Source: Sinorhizobium numidicum (GTDB lineage: Bacteria > Pseudomonadota > Alphaproteobacteria > Rhizobiales > Rhizobiaceae). Taken from it: a stretch of 64,000 nt of DNA. Within the stretch, counting starts at the first letter, position 1. Each line of letters opens with the position of its first letter. Below are positions 47,359-57,091 of the stretch, in pieces. Location: the NCBI RefSeq assembly GCF_029892045.1, contig NZ_CP120368.1, positions 308,001 through 372,000 of the forward strand, given 5' to 3'. Both the position numbers and the translations under genes were made by a program. The notes beneath the pieces are model-generated. The model did no database searches. It was not told the origin of the DNA and saw only the letters and a program-made list of their open reading frames with translations.

Positions 47359-48135
47359 TCAGAGCATCGAGCGGCTGAGACCGCCATCGACCGGCATGGC
47401 GACTCCGGTGATGTAGGCGGCTTGGCGGCTCGCCAGGAAGGCGGCAGCAGAGCCGAACTCTGCCGGCGTCCCGTAGCGGCCGACGGGGATCTCCGACTGG
47501 CTGCGCGCCGCGACCGTTTCGATGCTCACCCCTTCACTCTCCGCATCCATCCGGTCGAAGCTCAGCGTTCGATCCGTGGCGAGGCGGCCGGGCAACAACA
47601 TGTTGACCGTAATGCCATCGGCGGCGACCTCGCCGGCAAGCGTCTTCATCCAGCCGGCAAGCGCGCTGCGCAGCGCATTGGAAGCGCTGAGACCCGGAAT
47701 CGGTTCGCGGATGCTGGTGGATGCGACCGCAATGATGCGGCCCCAGCGGCGTTCGCGCATCGGCGGCAGCAGCCGGTGGGCGATGCGCATTCCCGCGAGC
47801 ACCAGCGCCTCGAATTGCGCTCGCCAAAAATCCGGATCGACGTCCGAGGCGAGCGTCGGTGGCGGTCCGCCGCCGTTCAGCACCAGAATGTCGATCGATC
47901 CGAACTGGGCGGTCAGCCGGTCGAGGAATGGCTCGATCGCCTCCGGCTTCAGGAGGTCGAGCGAAAAGCCAGAGGTAGAAGCGATACCCGCTGCGGCCTT
48001 TGCCGCTGTCTGCTCATCCCGACCGGTCAACGCGACAATAGCACCTTCGGCCGCAAGCGCCTCAGCGATGCCGCGCCCAAGGCCCTTGCTGCCCCCGAGC
48101 ACGAGCGCACGTCTGCCTTCGATGCCGAGATCCAT
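47359..48135 (-). CDS. SDR family oxidoreductase without the YxxxK motif
   Basis: A 258-residue classical-length SDR: LGIEGRRALVLGGSKGLGRGIAEAL, LVLNGGGPPP (in place of NNAG), IIAVASTS with the catalytic Ser, but SASNALRSALAGW where YxxxK should be. The C-terminal ITGVAMPVDGGLSRSM is normal. Such BKR-like SDRs with a changed active site are a known subgroup; whether they act as dehydrogenases is uncertain. The start is ATG 48135 behind GGAGGGGAAG, not the GTG at 48138. Confidence 0.85.
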   Translation of the reverse strand: MDLGIEGRRALVLGGSKGLGRGIAEALAAEGAIVALTGRDEQTAAKAAAGIASTSGFSLDLLKPEAIEPFLDRLTAQFGSIDILVLNGGGPPPTLASDVDPDFWRAQFEALVLAGMRIAHRLLPPMRERRWGRIIAVASTSIREPIPGLSASNALRSALAGWMKTLAGEVAADGITVNMLLPGRLATDRTLSFDRMDAESEGVSIETVAARSQSEIPVGRYGTPAEFGSAAAFLASRQAAYITGVAMPVDGGLSRSML

Positions 48136-48282
48136 CACTCTTCCCCTCCTATTGCCATCGCCGCGTCCGTTGGAACGCGCCTGCGGCGCGCGGTCAATAG
48201 GGGAGAGGAAAAAGAAATCCCAACCAGGAACCCGGAAGAAAGACGAGGGGCCGCAGCCCGGCCGGGCCTCGTCTCCAGCCGT

Positions 48283-48546
48283 CTAACGGCAGAAGCGGAT
48301 GCGTTTGATGTAGAGATTGCCGTGATGATCATATCGCCTCACCTTCCTGGTGAAGCAGTAAGCCCCGTAATAGTCATCGTGGTAAGGGCCGCCATAGTAA
48401 CCGCCGGGAAAGCCGATGCGACCGCCCCAGCCGTGGCCGTGATATCCATGGCCGAAGCCGATCGAAAAACCACCCGCCTCGGAGGGGGCGGCGAAGGAGG
48501 TTGCGGCAGCGGCTGCGACGGCGAAAGCGATGATGGTCTTGCGCAT
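48283..48546 (-). CDS. Small Gly/Tyr/His-rich exported protein
   Basis: An 87-residue protein with a clear signal peptide (MRKTIIAFAVAAAAATSFAAPSEA) and a mature part rich in Gly, His and Tyr (FGHGYHGHGWGG, GGYYGGPYHDDYYG), ending with a basic tail holding two Cys (YCFTRKVRRYDHHGNLYIKRIRFC). ATG at 48546 follows GGAGAG; the longer frame to 48615 lacks a signal. Similar rhizobial envelope peptides exist but their role is unknown; the His content might bind metal. Confidence 0.75.
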   Translation of the reverse strand: MRKTIIAFAVAAAAATSFAAPSEAGGFSIGFGHGYHGHGWGGRIGFPGGYYGGPYHDDYYGAYCFTRKVRRYDHHGNLYIKRIRFCR

Positions 48547-48683
48547 TGTGTTCTCTCCTCTGTTTTCGGATGAACGTTCGTCATCCATCCGCAGAAGATC
48601 GCGCAATCCGCACATATTCGCAGTTTCGAATGGAACACCGTCGAAATGTACGGCCCCGTCTGCCCCCTATCCAGCCACGGCTG

Positions 48684-49187
48684 TCACGCGCGCAGCCGTG
48701 CCATGGCCAACACGTCGGCGAGCACACCGTCTCGCAAGGCGTAGGACTTCAATACGCCCTCTTTGACGAAACCCGCCTGACGGTAGAGCGCGATCGCCGC
48801 CTCGTTGTCGGTAAATACCGTCAACTCGACACGCGAGATGCCGAGCCAGCGGTCCGCCGCGTCGACCAGTTCGTTGAGCAAAGCTTTGCCGATGCCGCGC
48901 CGGCGGTAGTCGTCATGCACCGACATGCCGAGTTCCGCAGCATGTTGCCGTCGGCCCTTGTGGCGGTGCAGCCCGGCAATCCCGACGATGCGGCCCTCGA
49001 GTTCGGCAACGATGATCGTGTCGGTTTCTGCGAGATTCTCGAGCCATTTTCGCGTCTGCTCCGGGGGCGCGAAGGGCAGGCGCAGCGTCCCGGCGCGAAC
49101 ACCGGGCAAGTCTCTCAAGGCGGCCAGCGCCTCCCAGTCGCCAATGCATGCAGCACGGATGGAGAGTTCGGCGGAAGGTGCCGTCAT
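48684..49187 (-). CDS. GNAT family N-acetyltransferase
   Basis: A 167-residue GNAT protein. The acetyl-CoA pyrophosphate loop is DDYRRRGIGKALL (RRxGIG), followed by VELTVFTDNEAAIALYRQAGFVKEG, the usual motif B. Its start at 49187 has GAGG. Acceptor not known. It stands alone. Confidence 0.87.
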   Translation of the reverse strand: MTAPSAELSIRAACIGDWEALAALRDLPGVRAGTLRLPFAPPEQTRKWLENLAETDTIIVAELEGRIVGIAGLHRHKGRRQHAAELGMSVHDDYRRRGIGKALLNELVDAADRWLGISRVELTVFTDNEAAIALYRQAGFVKEGVLKSYALRDGVLADVLAMARLRA

Positions 49188-49556
49188 CGTTTCCTCTTTC
49201 GTTCAGGAGCTAACCGAGGAAACAGGGCCAAACCCTGCTCGCCTCGGCAGGGTAGCTTGAAGACAGGTCGCTTAGCGCAGCAGGTCTCCTGCACACCCTG
49301 AGGTCTGCGCGGTCACCATCATCACGAGCGAAAAATGCCTGTCCATGGATGGATGCTACTGCAGGATGTGGAAAATCGGAAGGATCTTTTCGCATGAAGC
49401 GAGCAGGGTGGCCCCTCACTCCTGCCGCGCCCTTCTCTCCGCAGGCGGGGAGAAGGGACCCGCGGCGCCGCTTTCGCGCAACCGGTCACAAGCGGTGAGG
49501 GCCAATCACTAGATTCTATCGTGTCGTGCCCCGGCGTCGCAGCACAGCGCTACCGT
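49188..49556. other. Intergenic region with REP-like element
   Basis: Between the GNAT gene and the end of ubiB I see only the REP-like palindrome at 49430-49457 and flanking GC-rich sequence; no gene with a ribosome binding site. Confidence 0.5.
49430..49457. repeat. REP-like palindrome downstream of ubiB
   Basis: CCCTTCTCTCCGC (49430-49442), AG, GCGGGGAGAAGGG (49445-49457), 13-bp arms with one mismatch. Same family as 36129-36154. Confidence 0.8.
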
Positions 49557-51131
49557 TCAGGCAAGCTGCCACGCGATATAGACGAGCGTTGCCGCGATCA
49601 CCCAGAGTGCTACACGACCGGAGCGGCTATGGCGCGCCTCCGCCTCGCCGATCGCCTCTGCCGTTTCGGCATCGAAGCGCAGGCCGTTTTCGCTCATCGC
49701 CATGATTTCGGCGGAAAAGCGTTCCGTCCGAGCGGCGATTTCGGGAACCGCTTCGGCGACCCGCAGCGCGGCATGCAGGCCGTCGCGCAGGTCCGCAACG
49801 ATGCGTTTCGGGCCGAGATTGTCCCGTATCCATTTGCCCACCACCGGCTCGGATGCCTTCCACATGTTGAAGCGCGGATTGAGCGTGCGGGCGACGCCCT
49901 CGACGACAACCATCGTCTTCTGCAGCATGACGAGTTCGGGACGCGTCTGCATGTCGAAGAGTTCCGTCACTTCGAAGAGCAGCGTCAGCAACTTTGCCAT
50001 GGAGATGGTTTCGGCCGGCTGGCCGTGAATCGGTTCCCCGATGGCGCGGATCGCCTGGGCAAAGCTTGCGGCATCGTGGTGCGAGGGAACGTAGCCGGCC
50101 TCGAAATGCACGTCGGCGACGCGCTGGTAGTCGCGGGTGATGAAGCCATAGAGGATCTCAGCGAGGAACCGCCGCTCCTTTTTTCCGAGCCTGCCGACGA
50201 TGCCCATGTCGACGGCAACGATATGGCCGGCATTGTCCACGAACAGGTTGCCTTGGTGCATGTCCGCGTGGAAGAAACCGTCGCGCAGCGTATGCCGCAG
50301 AAAGGACTGGATGAGCGTTTCGGCGAGCGTGTTGAGATTGTACCCCGCTTGCTTCAGACCTTCGATGTCCGACATCTTCACGCCGTCGATCCATTCCATG
50401 GTCACGACGTCTCGGCCCGTGCGTTCCCAATCGACCTTGGGCACGCGAAAGCCGGAATCCTCCTTGGTATTGGCGCCGAGTTCGGAAAGCGCTGCCGCTT
50501 CAAGCCGAAGGTCCATCTCGATCTTGGTCGTTTGTTCAAGCGTCTTCGTGACCTCGACCGGCCTTAACCGGCGCGTATAGGGCAGAAACCGCTCCTGCAT
50601 GCGGGAGACAAGATACATCGCCTCGATATCGGCAGCAAAGCGCTGGCGGACGCCAGGACGGATGACCTTGACGGCGACCTTTTCGCGCATACCGTTGCGC
50701 ATGATCACCGCGGGATGGACCTGAGCGATCGAGGCTGCCGCCATCGGCTCGGAAAATTCGACGAATAGCGAATCGATGGAGCGGCCGAGGGAGCCCTCGA
50801 TTGCGATCTCGGCATCACTTTTGGGAAACGTGGCCATCCGGTCCTGCAGCAGCGACAGGTCGGCGGCGAATTCGGCGCCGACGACATCCGGGCGCGTCGC
50901 CAGAAACTGGCCAATTTTCACATAGGACGGACCGAGCCTCTCGACGGCGCGCGCGAGCCTGCCGCTGCGCTCCTCATATCGCGCTTTGCGGCGGGCGAGG
51001 AGCCCGGCGAGCTTCTGTGCGAAACGGGCAATCGGCGGCAGGTGCTCGGCAGGGATAGCCGAAACGACGCCTTCGCGCGCGAGGACCCAGCCGATCCGCG
51101 TAAGACGGAAATATGCTCCAGGCGTGCTCAT
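49557..51131 (-). CDS. ubiB: UbiB, ubiquinone synthesis atypical kinase
   Basis: A 524-residue ADCK/UbiB protein. The KxGQ motif is in SYVKIGQFLATRPDV, the Ala-rich loop is AAASIAQVHPA, the catalytic loop is HADMHQGNLFVD, and the metal loop is VAVDMGIVG. Two hydrophobic segments at the C-terminus (RVALWVIAATLVYIAWQLA is the last) anchor it in the inner membrane. It supports coenzyme Q synthesis, probably through ATPase activity. The ATG at 51131 is four bases after the ubiE stop. Confidence 0.95.
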   Translation of the reverse strand: MSTPGAYFRLTRIGWVLAREGVVSAIPAEHLPPIARFAQKLAGLLARRKARYEERSGRLARAVERLGPSYVKIGQFLATRPDVVGAEFAADLSLLQDRMATFPKSDAEIAIEGSLGRSIDSLFVEFSEPMAAASIAQVHPAVIMRNGMREKVAVKVIRPGVRQRFAADIEAMYLVSRMQERFLPYTRRLRPVEVTKTLEQTTKIEMDLRLEAAALSELGANTKEDSGFRVPKVDWERTGRDVVTMEWIDGVKMSDIEGLKQAGYNLNTLAETLIQSFLRHTLRDGFFHADMHQGNLFVDNAGHIVAVDMGIVGRLGKKERRFLAEILYGFITRDYQRVADVHFEAGYVPSHHDAASFAQAIRAIGEPIHGQPAETISMAKLLTLLFEVTELFDMQTRPELVMLQKTMVVVEGVARTLNPRFNMWKASEPVVGKWIRDNLGPKRIVADLRDGLHAALRVAEAVPEIAARTERFSAEIMAMSENGLRFDAETAEAIGEAEARHSRSGRVALWVIAATLVYIAWQLA

Positions 51132-51135
51132 GCGT

Positions 51136-51912
51136 TCAGATTTTCCAGCCGGAATGCAGTGCCGCGATACCGCCGGTATAATTGGTGAAGGAGACACGGG
51201 CGAAGCCGGCGTCCCGGATCATAGCGGCGAAATCGCGCTGATTCGGAAACTTCCGGATCGATTCGACCAGGTATTGATAGGGCGCGTCGTCGCCGGTGAT
51301 CAGCTTCCCGAACTTCGGGATCGCGTTGAACGACCAGGCATCATAGAAGCGGTCGAGCAGCGGCATCTCGACGTCGGAGAACTCAAGCACCAGCAGCCGG
51401 CCGCCGCGCTTCAACACACGATAGGCCTCCTTGAGCGCTACCTCGATGCGCGGCACGTTGCGGATGCCGAAGGCGATCGTATAGGCATCGAAGGAATTCG
51501 CTGCGAAGGGCAGTTCCTCGGCATTGGCCTCGACGAATTCCAGATTGGGCAGCAGCCCCCTCTTTCGCGCGCGCTCCTCGCCGACGGCGAGCATCGAACC
51601 GTTGATGTCGAGCACGGTTGCATGTGCCTTCCGGCCGGACGCCTCAATGATGCGGAAGGCGATATCGCCGGTACCGCCGGCAACATCGAGCACCCGGTAG
51701 TCCTCCCGGCGCGGCGGGTTGAGCGCGGCGATCATCGCGTCCTTCCAGACGCGGTGCAGCCCTGCCGACATCACGTCGTTCATCATATCGTAGCGCTTGG
51801 CAACTTTATGGAAGACGTCGTTGACGAGCGGCTGCTTTTCGCCCGCGCCGACTTCGCGGAAACCGAAGGAGGTTTCCATTCCGCCATCGGCCGATACGCG
51901 CTCATCCGTCAT
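51136..51912 (-). CDS. ubiE: Ubiquinone/menaquinone methyltransferase UbiE
   Basis: A 258-residue SAM methyltransferase doing the C-methylation step of ubiquinone synthesis. [42 protein letters not shown] and [15 protein letters not shown] are signature parts; [36 protein letters not shown] follows. The start at 51912 has GGAG. Forms a leftward operon with ubiB. Confidence 0.96.
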   Translation of the reverse strand: MTDERVSADGGMETSFGFREVGAGEKQPLVNDVFHKVAKRYDMMNDVMSAGLHRVWKDAMIAALNPPRREDYRVLDVAGGTGDIAFRIIEASGRKAHATVLDINGSMLAVGEERARKRGLLPNLEFVEANAEELPFAANSFDAYTIAFGIRNVPRIEVALKEAYRVLKRGGRLLVLEFSDVEMPLLDRFYDAWSFNAIPKFGKLITGDDAPYQYLVESIRKFPNQRDFAAMIRDAGFARVSFTNYTGGIAALHSGWKI

Positions 51913-52030
51913 ACGAAAACTCCACCTGAACCAATTTGCCGGCACCATAGCGAAATCGCCCCACCCGCGCTATCTCAGCGACAGGGATAAGGCTGCGGCA
52001 TAGCGCACCTATAGGACATCAACGTTGCCA

Positions 52031-52068
52031 GATCACGATGATTTTGGGTTGATCAATCCAAAATCACA
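52031..52068. repeat. RIME tail-type inverted repeat between ubiE and mutM
   Basis: GATCACGATGATTTTGG...CCAAAATCA, an inverted repeat like the tails of the RIME-type copies at 15509 and 44480. The core that would follow (52090-52135) is strongly decayed. It lies between two divergent genes. Confidence 0.7.
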
Positions 52069-52192
52069 TGCGCGATCGATTCTGATAGGTTGAAGCGCTG
52101 GATGCAATGTGAGACACCGCTCCGCTTTTTCTCCTGCCGGCGTCAGAAATGCCGTATACCGCCGCGCGCGAACGCAAGAAGGAAGACGATCA

Positions 52193-53083
52193 ATGCCGGA
52201 ATTGCCCGAGGTCGAGACGGTCAGGCGCGGGCTGGCGCCGACGATGGAGGGGGCTCTCCTTGTGCGCGCCGAGTTGCGCAGGCCGGACCTGCGCTTTCCC
52301 TTTCCGGTGAATTTTTCGGCATCCGTCTCCGGCCGCCGCATCGTCGCGCTGTCGCGCCGGGCCAAATATCTGATGATCGATCTCGAAGGCGGCGACGTGA
52401 TCGTCGCGCATCTCGGCATGTCGGGTTCGTTCCGGATCGAGGCCGGCGAGGGCCCTGCCACGCCCGGTGCCTTCCATCACCCGCGCGGCAAGGACGAGAA
52501 ACACGACCACGTCGTTTTCCATCTCGAGGGGCGGTCCGGTCCGGTACGGGTGATCTACAACGATCCGCGCCGTTTCGGCTTCATGGATCTGGCGCGCCGC
52601 GACACGCTCTCCGAACACGCCTTTTTCCGTGAATTGGGCGCTGAGCCGACGGGCAATGCGCTCGACGCGGCCTATCTGGCGGCGCGCTTTGACGGCAAAG
52701 CGCAGCCGCTCAAGGCGGCGCTCCTCGATCAGCGGACCATTGCCGGCCTCGGCAACATCTATGTCTGCGAGGCGCTGTGGCGGGCGGGCCTGTCACCGCT
52801 GAGAGCGGCTGGAAGTTTGGTCGACAAGCGCGGCCGTCCCAGGCAGGGACTTCTCACGCTTACGGAAGCGATCCGCCAGGTGATCGCCGATGCGATCGCC
52901 GCCGGCGGCTCATCACTCAAGGATCATATTCAAGCGGACGGCAGCCTCGGCTACTTCCAGCACAGCTTTTCCGTCTACGATCGGGAAGGCGAGGCTTGCC
53001 GCACGCCCGGTTGCGACGGTACGGTGGCCCGCATCGTTCAGGCGGTACGCTCGACTTTCTTTTGTCCGCTCTGCCAGAAATAG
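52193..53083 (+). CDS. mutM: Formamidopyrimidine-DNA glycosylase
   Basis: A 296-residue base-excision repair enzyme for 8-oxoguanine. The N-terminal [13 protein letters not shown] with catalytic Pro2/Glu3 fixes the start at 52193. The helix-two-turn-helix region and the C-terminal zinc finger (CRTPGCDGT...[10 protein letters not shown]) are intact. GAAGGAAG lies upstream. Confidence 0.96.
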   Translation: MPELPEVETVRRGLAPTMEGALLVRAELRRPDLRFPFPVNFSASVSGRRIVALSRRAKYLMIDLEGGDVIVAHLGMSGSFRIEAGEGPATPGAFHHPRGKDEKHDHVVFHLEGRSGPVRVIYNDPRRFGFMDLARRDTLSEHAFFRELGAEPTGNALDAAYLAARFDGKAQPLKAALLDQRTIAGLGNIYVCEALWRAGLSPLRAAGSLVDKRGRPRQGLLTLTEAIRQVIADAIAAGGSSLKDHIQADGSLGYFQHSFSVYDREGEACRTPGCDGTVARIVQAVRSTFFCPLCQK

Positions 53084-53094
53084 ATCCTGACCTA

Positions 53095-53246
53095 CTGCAT
53101 GTTTCCTTAAATCGGAACCGATTTAAGGATAAAAACATGCAGCAATTCAAAGTGCTACAGCAACCTTTGTGCGTCTGAAAAGACGCACGGCGCTGTAGAG
53201 CGGCATGAGGAAAAGTATGTGCGGTTTTCCGCCCGCATCCCGCTCT
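53095..53246. repeat. Composite ABC plus RIME mosaic element
   Basis: 53095-53197 is a full ABC-type element: CTGCATGTTTCC, palindrome TTAAATCGGAACCGATTTAA, CATGCAG, CAATTCAAAGTGCTACAG, then GTGCGTCTGAAAAGACGCAC. It runs directly into a RIME-type core, AGAGCGGCATGAGGAAAAG...CCCGCTCT (53197-53246). It occupies the gap between mutM and the enoyl-CoA hydratase gene, ending 38 bases before that ATG. Confidence 0.88.
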
Positions 53247-53284
53247 CACTCATCAGAACCGAGATCGAAGTGGAGGAGACGACA

Positions 53285-54058
53285 ATGAGCTACGAGACGC
53301 TGCTGGTCGAAACGCGCGGGCGCGTGGGCCTGATCACGCTAAATCGTCCGCAGGCGCTGAACGCGCTTAACTCGACCCTGATGCGCGAACTGGACGCTGC
53401 CTTGAGGGCGTTCGACGCCGACAAGGGCGTCGGCGCGGTCGTCATCACCGGCTCGGAAAAGGCATTCGCCGCCGGCGCGGACATCAAGGAAATGCAGGCG
53501 CTCGATTTCGTCGACAGCTATATCGGCGACTTCCTGGCGGGATGGGAGCAGGTCGCGACCGCCCGCAAGCCGATGATCGCAGCCGTTTCCGGCTTCGCGC
53601 TCGGCGGGGGCTGTGAACTCGCCATGATGTGCGATTTCATCATTGCTTCGGAGACGGCGAAGTTCGGCCAGCCGGAAATCACCCTCGGCGTCATCCCTGG
53701 CATGGGCGGGTCACAGCGTCTGACGCGCGCGGTCGGCAAGCCGAAGGCGATGGACTTGGTATTGACCGGCCGCATGATGGATGCGGCCGAGGCAGAGCGC
53801 TCGGGGCTCGTTTCGCGTGTGGTCGCGCCGGAAAAGCTGATGGAAGAGGCGCTTGCAGCCGCCGAGAAGATAGCGTCCTTCTCGCTGCCGGCGGTGATGA
53901 TGGCCAAGGAGGCGGTCAATCGCTCGCTGGAGGTGACGCTGGCGGAGGGCTTGCGCTTCGAGCGGCGGCTTTTCCAGTCGCTTTTTGCAACTGAGGACCA
54001 GAAGGAGGGAATGGCCGCCTTTGTCGGAAAGCGCAAAGCGGAGTTCAAACACAGGTGA
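53285..54058 (+). CDS. Enoyl-CoA hydratase
   Basis: A 257-residue crotonase-fold enzyme hydrating trans-2-enoyl-CoA in beta-oxidation. Oxyanion-hole segments are [14 protein letters not shown] and [17 protein letters not shown], and both catalytic glutamates are in place (GGGCELA and [13 protein letters not shown]). The start MSYETLLV at 53285 has GTGGAGGAG. Its promoter region is largely made of the composite repeat. Confidence 0.94.
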   Translation: MSYETLLVETRGRVGLITLNRPQALNALNSTLMRELDAALRAFDADKGVGAVVITGSEKAFAAGADIKEMQALDFVDSYIGDFLAGWEQVATARKPMIAAVSGFALGGGCELAMMCDFIIASETAKFGQPEITLGVIPGMGGSQRLTRAVGKPKAMDLVLTGRMMDAAEAERSGLVSRVVAPEKLMEEALAAAEKIASFSLPAVMMAKEAVNRSLEVTLAEGLRFERRLFQSLFATEDQKEGMAAFVGKRKAEFKHR

Positions 54059-54094
54059 GCCCGGGGGGCGAGGCCAGTTTTCTCAAATTGCGCG

Positions 54095-54123
54095 TTGACG
54101 CGAGGGCGGTTTCCCGTTATACG
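54095..54123 (+). promoter_or_regulatory. Sigma-70-type promoter of rpsT
   Basis: TTGACG (54095-54100), 17-base spacer, TATACG (54118-54123). This is close to the housekeeping consensus in rhizobia. Transcription would start near 54130, leaving a leader of about 120 bases before rpsT. Confidence 0.75.
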
Positions 54124-54252
54124 CCGCCCTCAGTTTGGAACGCCGTCACGCAAGGCTTTCCGATAATGCTCCCGAATTGCTTTGGATGACAGGTCGCAGT
54201 GACCCGGCACGGCGAAGGCGGAGTTCATGTCAGTTTTCGAAGAGAGGCATCG

Positions 54253-54519
54253 ATGGCCAATACAACTTCGGCGAAAAAGGCGACCCGCAAGATCGCACGC
54301 CGCACTGCAGTGAACAAGGCGCGCCGTTCGCGCGTCCGCAGCTTCATCCGCAAGGTTGAGGAGGCAATCGCTTCCGGCGATCAGGCAGTCGCAGCCGCCG
54401 CTCTGAAGGCGGCACAGCCCGAGCTGATGCGCGCCGCCACCAAGGGTGTGCTGCATGCCAACACGGCATCGCGCAAGGTTTCCCGTCTGGCACAGCGCGT
54501 GAAGTCCCTTTCGGCATAA
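54253..54519 (+). CDS. rpsT: Small-subunit ribosomal protein S20
   Basis: An 88-residue basic protein: [39 protein letters not shown] is the normal S20 start, and the C-terminal [23 protein letters not shown] is conserved. It binds 16S rRNA early in assembly. The start at 54253 is the usual MAN. A terminator follows. Confidence 0.97.
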   Translation: MANTTSAKKATRKIARRTAVNKARRSRVRSFIRKVEEAIASGDQAVAAAALKAAQPELMRAATKGVLHANTASRKVSRLAQRVKSLSA

Positions 54520-54548
54520 CCCGGCTAAATAAAAAACTGTTGATGAAG

Positions 54549-54573
54549 AGCCCGGCCTTTGCGCTGGGCTTTT
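54549..54573 (+). terminator. rpsT Rho-independent terminator
   Basis: AGCCCGGC pairs with GCTGGGCT (54549-54556 and 54563-54570; one G-T pair), then TTTTC. It lies 30 bases after the rpsT stop. Confidence 0.88.
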
Positions 54574-55446
54574 CGGATTCATACTTCTGCGATGGCCATG
54601 ATTAATCTTCCCAGCCGAGGTTGTGTCATTGCCGTGACATAAATTACTAAGTAATATCAAAGGATTGCGCGAGGTGCTTGCGAAGATGGCATCTCTACAC
54701 GCGGGCAGACTGAGTCCGAACTGAGTCAAGCGAATTTTTATTTTTTTTCTTTTTCGCCAGCTAAGCAAGACTGCAAAAAACAAAACCCTTGATTCGACAG
54801 GGATTCTTGTTGGACTCGGAAAGCGGCAAGCAAAAGGTGAAGCGAGAGTCAACCGGCGGCGTTTAACGTTGGGTAAAAATCCCGATTGATCTTGCCGGGC
54901 GATCCTGCCTAAATGCCTCCCACAGGGGACACAGACCATATCTGTACAAGAGAGTGTGAGAGTCATTTCAACGAGATGGCTGCGGACTTTCTGTTCTCTG
55001 TGGCGGGGTAGCTCCACGTCGTTCAATCAACAAGTCGAGACGATACATCCGGACGAAGCTTCGTCGCGGAACGAGGACGTTTCGCCTTATGGTTGCCGGC
55101 GTGGATCGCGATATATGAAAGGCCGTTGAGGCCTTCAGATAACAAGGAGAGAGTGGGCTGTCCGCTTCGTACGAGGGTGCGGCGCAGCCGATGATGAGGA
55201 ATGTGATTCCGACGGCTTGAAAACAGTCGGCTGGGATCGCTAAGGCGAGGCGCGAGGGGACATCCGTTGGCTCAGGCGAGCGGATGCGCGTAGCGCGCAC
55301 CGCGGCGGGGTACGAGGAACCCGGTTCGGTGCGACGGGGCGTTCGTCGGACGCGGAATGGCCCTAGGGCAGCCGTGGCAGACGGGCATAAGAGATGACGC
55401 CGGCAGAAATGACGGCATCCGAAGATGAAATTTGGAAGGCGGCAAC
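54574..55446. other. Long gene-free region upstream of dnaA
   Basis: About 870 bases between the rpsT terminator and dnaA. The first 400 are AT-rich with a T-rich run (54736-54755) and many GANTC sites; the last 480 are GC-rich. No frame on either strand has a plausible product. I see no good match to the DnaA box TTATCCACA in it. It is likely an extended dnaA promoter and leader. Confidence 0.7.
54576..54964. promoter_or_regulatory. Cluster of eight GANTC (CcrM) sites upstream of dnaA
   Basis: GANTC occurs at 54576, 54712, 54723, 54791, 54802, 54813, 54846 and 54960; six of them fall within 54712-54850. About one per 256 bases is expected by chance at even composition. A CtrA-like site TTAA-N7-TAAA is at 54863-54877 next to the cluster. 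GANTC is the target of the cell-cycle methylase CcrM in alphaproteobacteria. Confidence 0.75.
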
Positions 55447-56973
55447 ATGCAGATGAATTTGGCGACGGTACCTGACGCGTTTCAGGCCGGAAGCAATCAG
55501 TCTCAGGCGGCGGGGGAAAAACACGATATGCGGCATGACGCACTTTTCGAGCGGGTAAGTGCGCGTTTGAAAGCCCAGGTCGGTCCGGATGTCTTCGCAA
55601 GCTGGTTTGGACGTCTCAAGCTCCACTCCGTATCCAAGAGCGTCGTGCGCCTTTCGGTGCCGACAACGTTCCTCAAATCGTGGATCAACAATCGCTATCT
55701 CGATCTCATCACCAGTCTCTTCCAGCAAGAGGACGGCGAGATCCTGAAGGTGGAGATCCTCGTCCGCACGGCGACCCGCGGTCAGCGCCCGGCCGCCCAT
55801 GAAGAGGCAGTGCCGGCGCCCGCCGAAACGGCACCGGCGGCTCCGACCCGCCGTTCGGCCTCGGCCCAGCCGCTTGCCGCGGCCGCGGCGGCAACGGTTG
55901 CCACCGTCCAGAGACCGACGCAGGCGCCGCTTTTCGGCTCGCCGCTCGATCAGCGCTACACGTTCGACAGCTTTGTCGAAGGCTCTTCCAACCGGGTCGC
56001 ACTCGCCGCCGCGCGCACGATTGCGGAGGCCGGCGCCGGCGCCGTGCGCTTCAATCCATTGTTTATCCATTCGAGCGTCGGCCTCGGCAAGACGCACCTG
56101 CTGCAAGCCGTCGCGCTTGCTGCCCTGCAAAGCGCCCGGGCGCCGCGCGTCGTCTATCTGACGGCCGAATATTTCATGTGGCGTTTTGCGACCGCGATCC
56201 GCGACAACGATGCTCTGTCGCTCAAGGAATCCTTGCGCAACATCGATCTTCTCGTCATCGACGACATGCAGTTCCTGCAGGGCAAGTCGATCCAACACGA
56301 GTTCTGCCATCTCCTGAACATGCTGCTCGACTCCGCCAAGCAGGTCGTCGTCGCTGCTGACCGTGCGCCTTGGGAACTGGAGTCGCTCGACAGCCGCGTC
56401 CGTTCGCGGCTTCAGGGCGGCGTGGCGATCGAGATGGAAGGCCCCGACTACGAAATGCGCCTGGAGATGCTGAAGCGCCGCCTCGAAGCGGCCCGTCAGG
56501 ACGATGGCACGCTTGAGATTCCGGCCGAGATCCTGTGCCACGTTGCACGCAACATCACCGCAAGCGGCCGGGAGCTGGAAGGCGCCTTCAACCAGCTTCT
56601 CTTCCGCCGTTCCTTCGAACCGCAGCTCTCGATCGAGCGCGTCGATGAACTGCTCGGCCATCTCGTCAATGCCGGCGAGCCGCGCCGCGTTCGTATCGAG
56701 GACATCCAGCGTGTCGTCGCCAAGCACTACAATGTCTCGCGGCAGGAACTGGTCTCCAATCGCCGTACCCGCGTCATCGTCAAGCCGCGCCAGATTGCCA
56801 TGTACCTGTCCAAGACCTTGACGCCGCGCTCCTTCCCCGAAATCGGCCGTCGCTTCGGTGGCCGCGATCACACCACCGTGTTGCATGCCGTGCGCAAGAT
56901 CGAGGAACTGATCTCCGCGGACACCAAACTCAGCCACGAGATCGAATTGCTGAAGCGGTTGATCAATGAGTAG
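55447..56973 (+). CDS. dnaA: Chromosomal replication initiator DnaA
   Basis: A 508-residue AAA+ initiator. Domain I is residues about 25-110 ([22 protein letters not shown]), then an Ala/Pro-rich linker (about 115-165), then domain III with Walker [12 protein letters not shown] near 209, Walker [13 protein letters not shown], and domain IV with the DnaA signature [19 protein letters not shown]. The ATG at 55447 has GGAAGG eight bases upstream; a TTG five codons earlier is less likely. A perfect terminator follows. Confidence 0.97.
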   Translation: MQMNLATVPDAFQAGSNQSQAAGEKHDMRHDALFERVSARLKAQVGPDVFASWFGRLKLHSVSKSVVRLSVPTTFLKSWINNRYLDLITSLFQQEDGEILKVEILVRTATRGQRPAAHEEAVPAPAETAPAAPTRRSASAQPLAAAAAATVATVQRPTQAPLFGSPLDQRYTFDSFVEGSSNRVALAAARTIAEAGAGAVRFNPLFIHSSVGLGKTHLLQAVALAALQSARAPRVVYLTAEYFMWRFATAIRDNDALSLKESLRNIDLLVIDDMQFLQGKSIQHEFCHLLNMLLDSAKQVVVAADRAPWELESLDSRVRSRLQGGVAIEMEGPDYEMRLEMLKRRLEAARQDDGTLEIPAEILCHVARNITASGRELEGAFNQLLFRRSFEPQLSIERVDELLGHLVNAGEPRRVRIEDIQRVVAKHYNVSRQELVSNRRTRVIVKPRQIAMYLSKTLTPRSFPEIGRRFGGRDHTTVLHAVRKIEELISADTKLSHEIELLKRLINE

Positions 56974-56992
56974 GTAAGTCACCACTGACGAA

Positions 56993-57023
56993 GAAAATGG
57001 CCCGGTCGTCCCGGGCCATTTTC
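56993..57023. terminator. dnaA bidirectional terminator
   Basis: GAAAATGGCCCGG (56993-57005) and CCGGGCCATTTTC (57011-57023), 13-bp perfect stem with a five-base loop; flanking A and T runs allow it to serve dnaA and the convergent LysR gene. Confidence 0.92.
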
Positions 57024-57091
57024 TTTGCATCTTGGATTTGCGTCAGCAATGGAATAGGCCGACGATCACGCCGACCGCCGGAGACCGCGCT

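Noticed and set aside
54968..55600. 210-codon minus-strand frame upstream of and into dnaA
   Set aside because: No family resemblance and it overlaps the dnaA start; treated as chance.
56058..56066. TTATCCATT inside dnaA as a DnaA box
   Set aside because: Lies in coding sequence and is a single near-match; no cluster that would suggest an origin.
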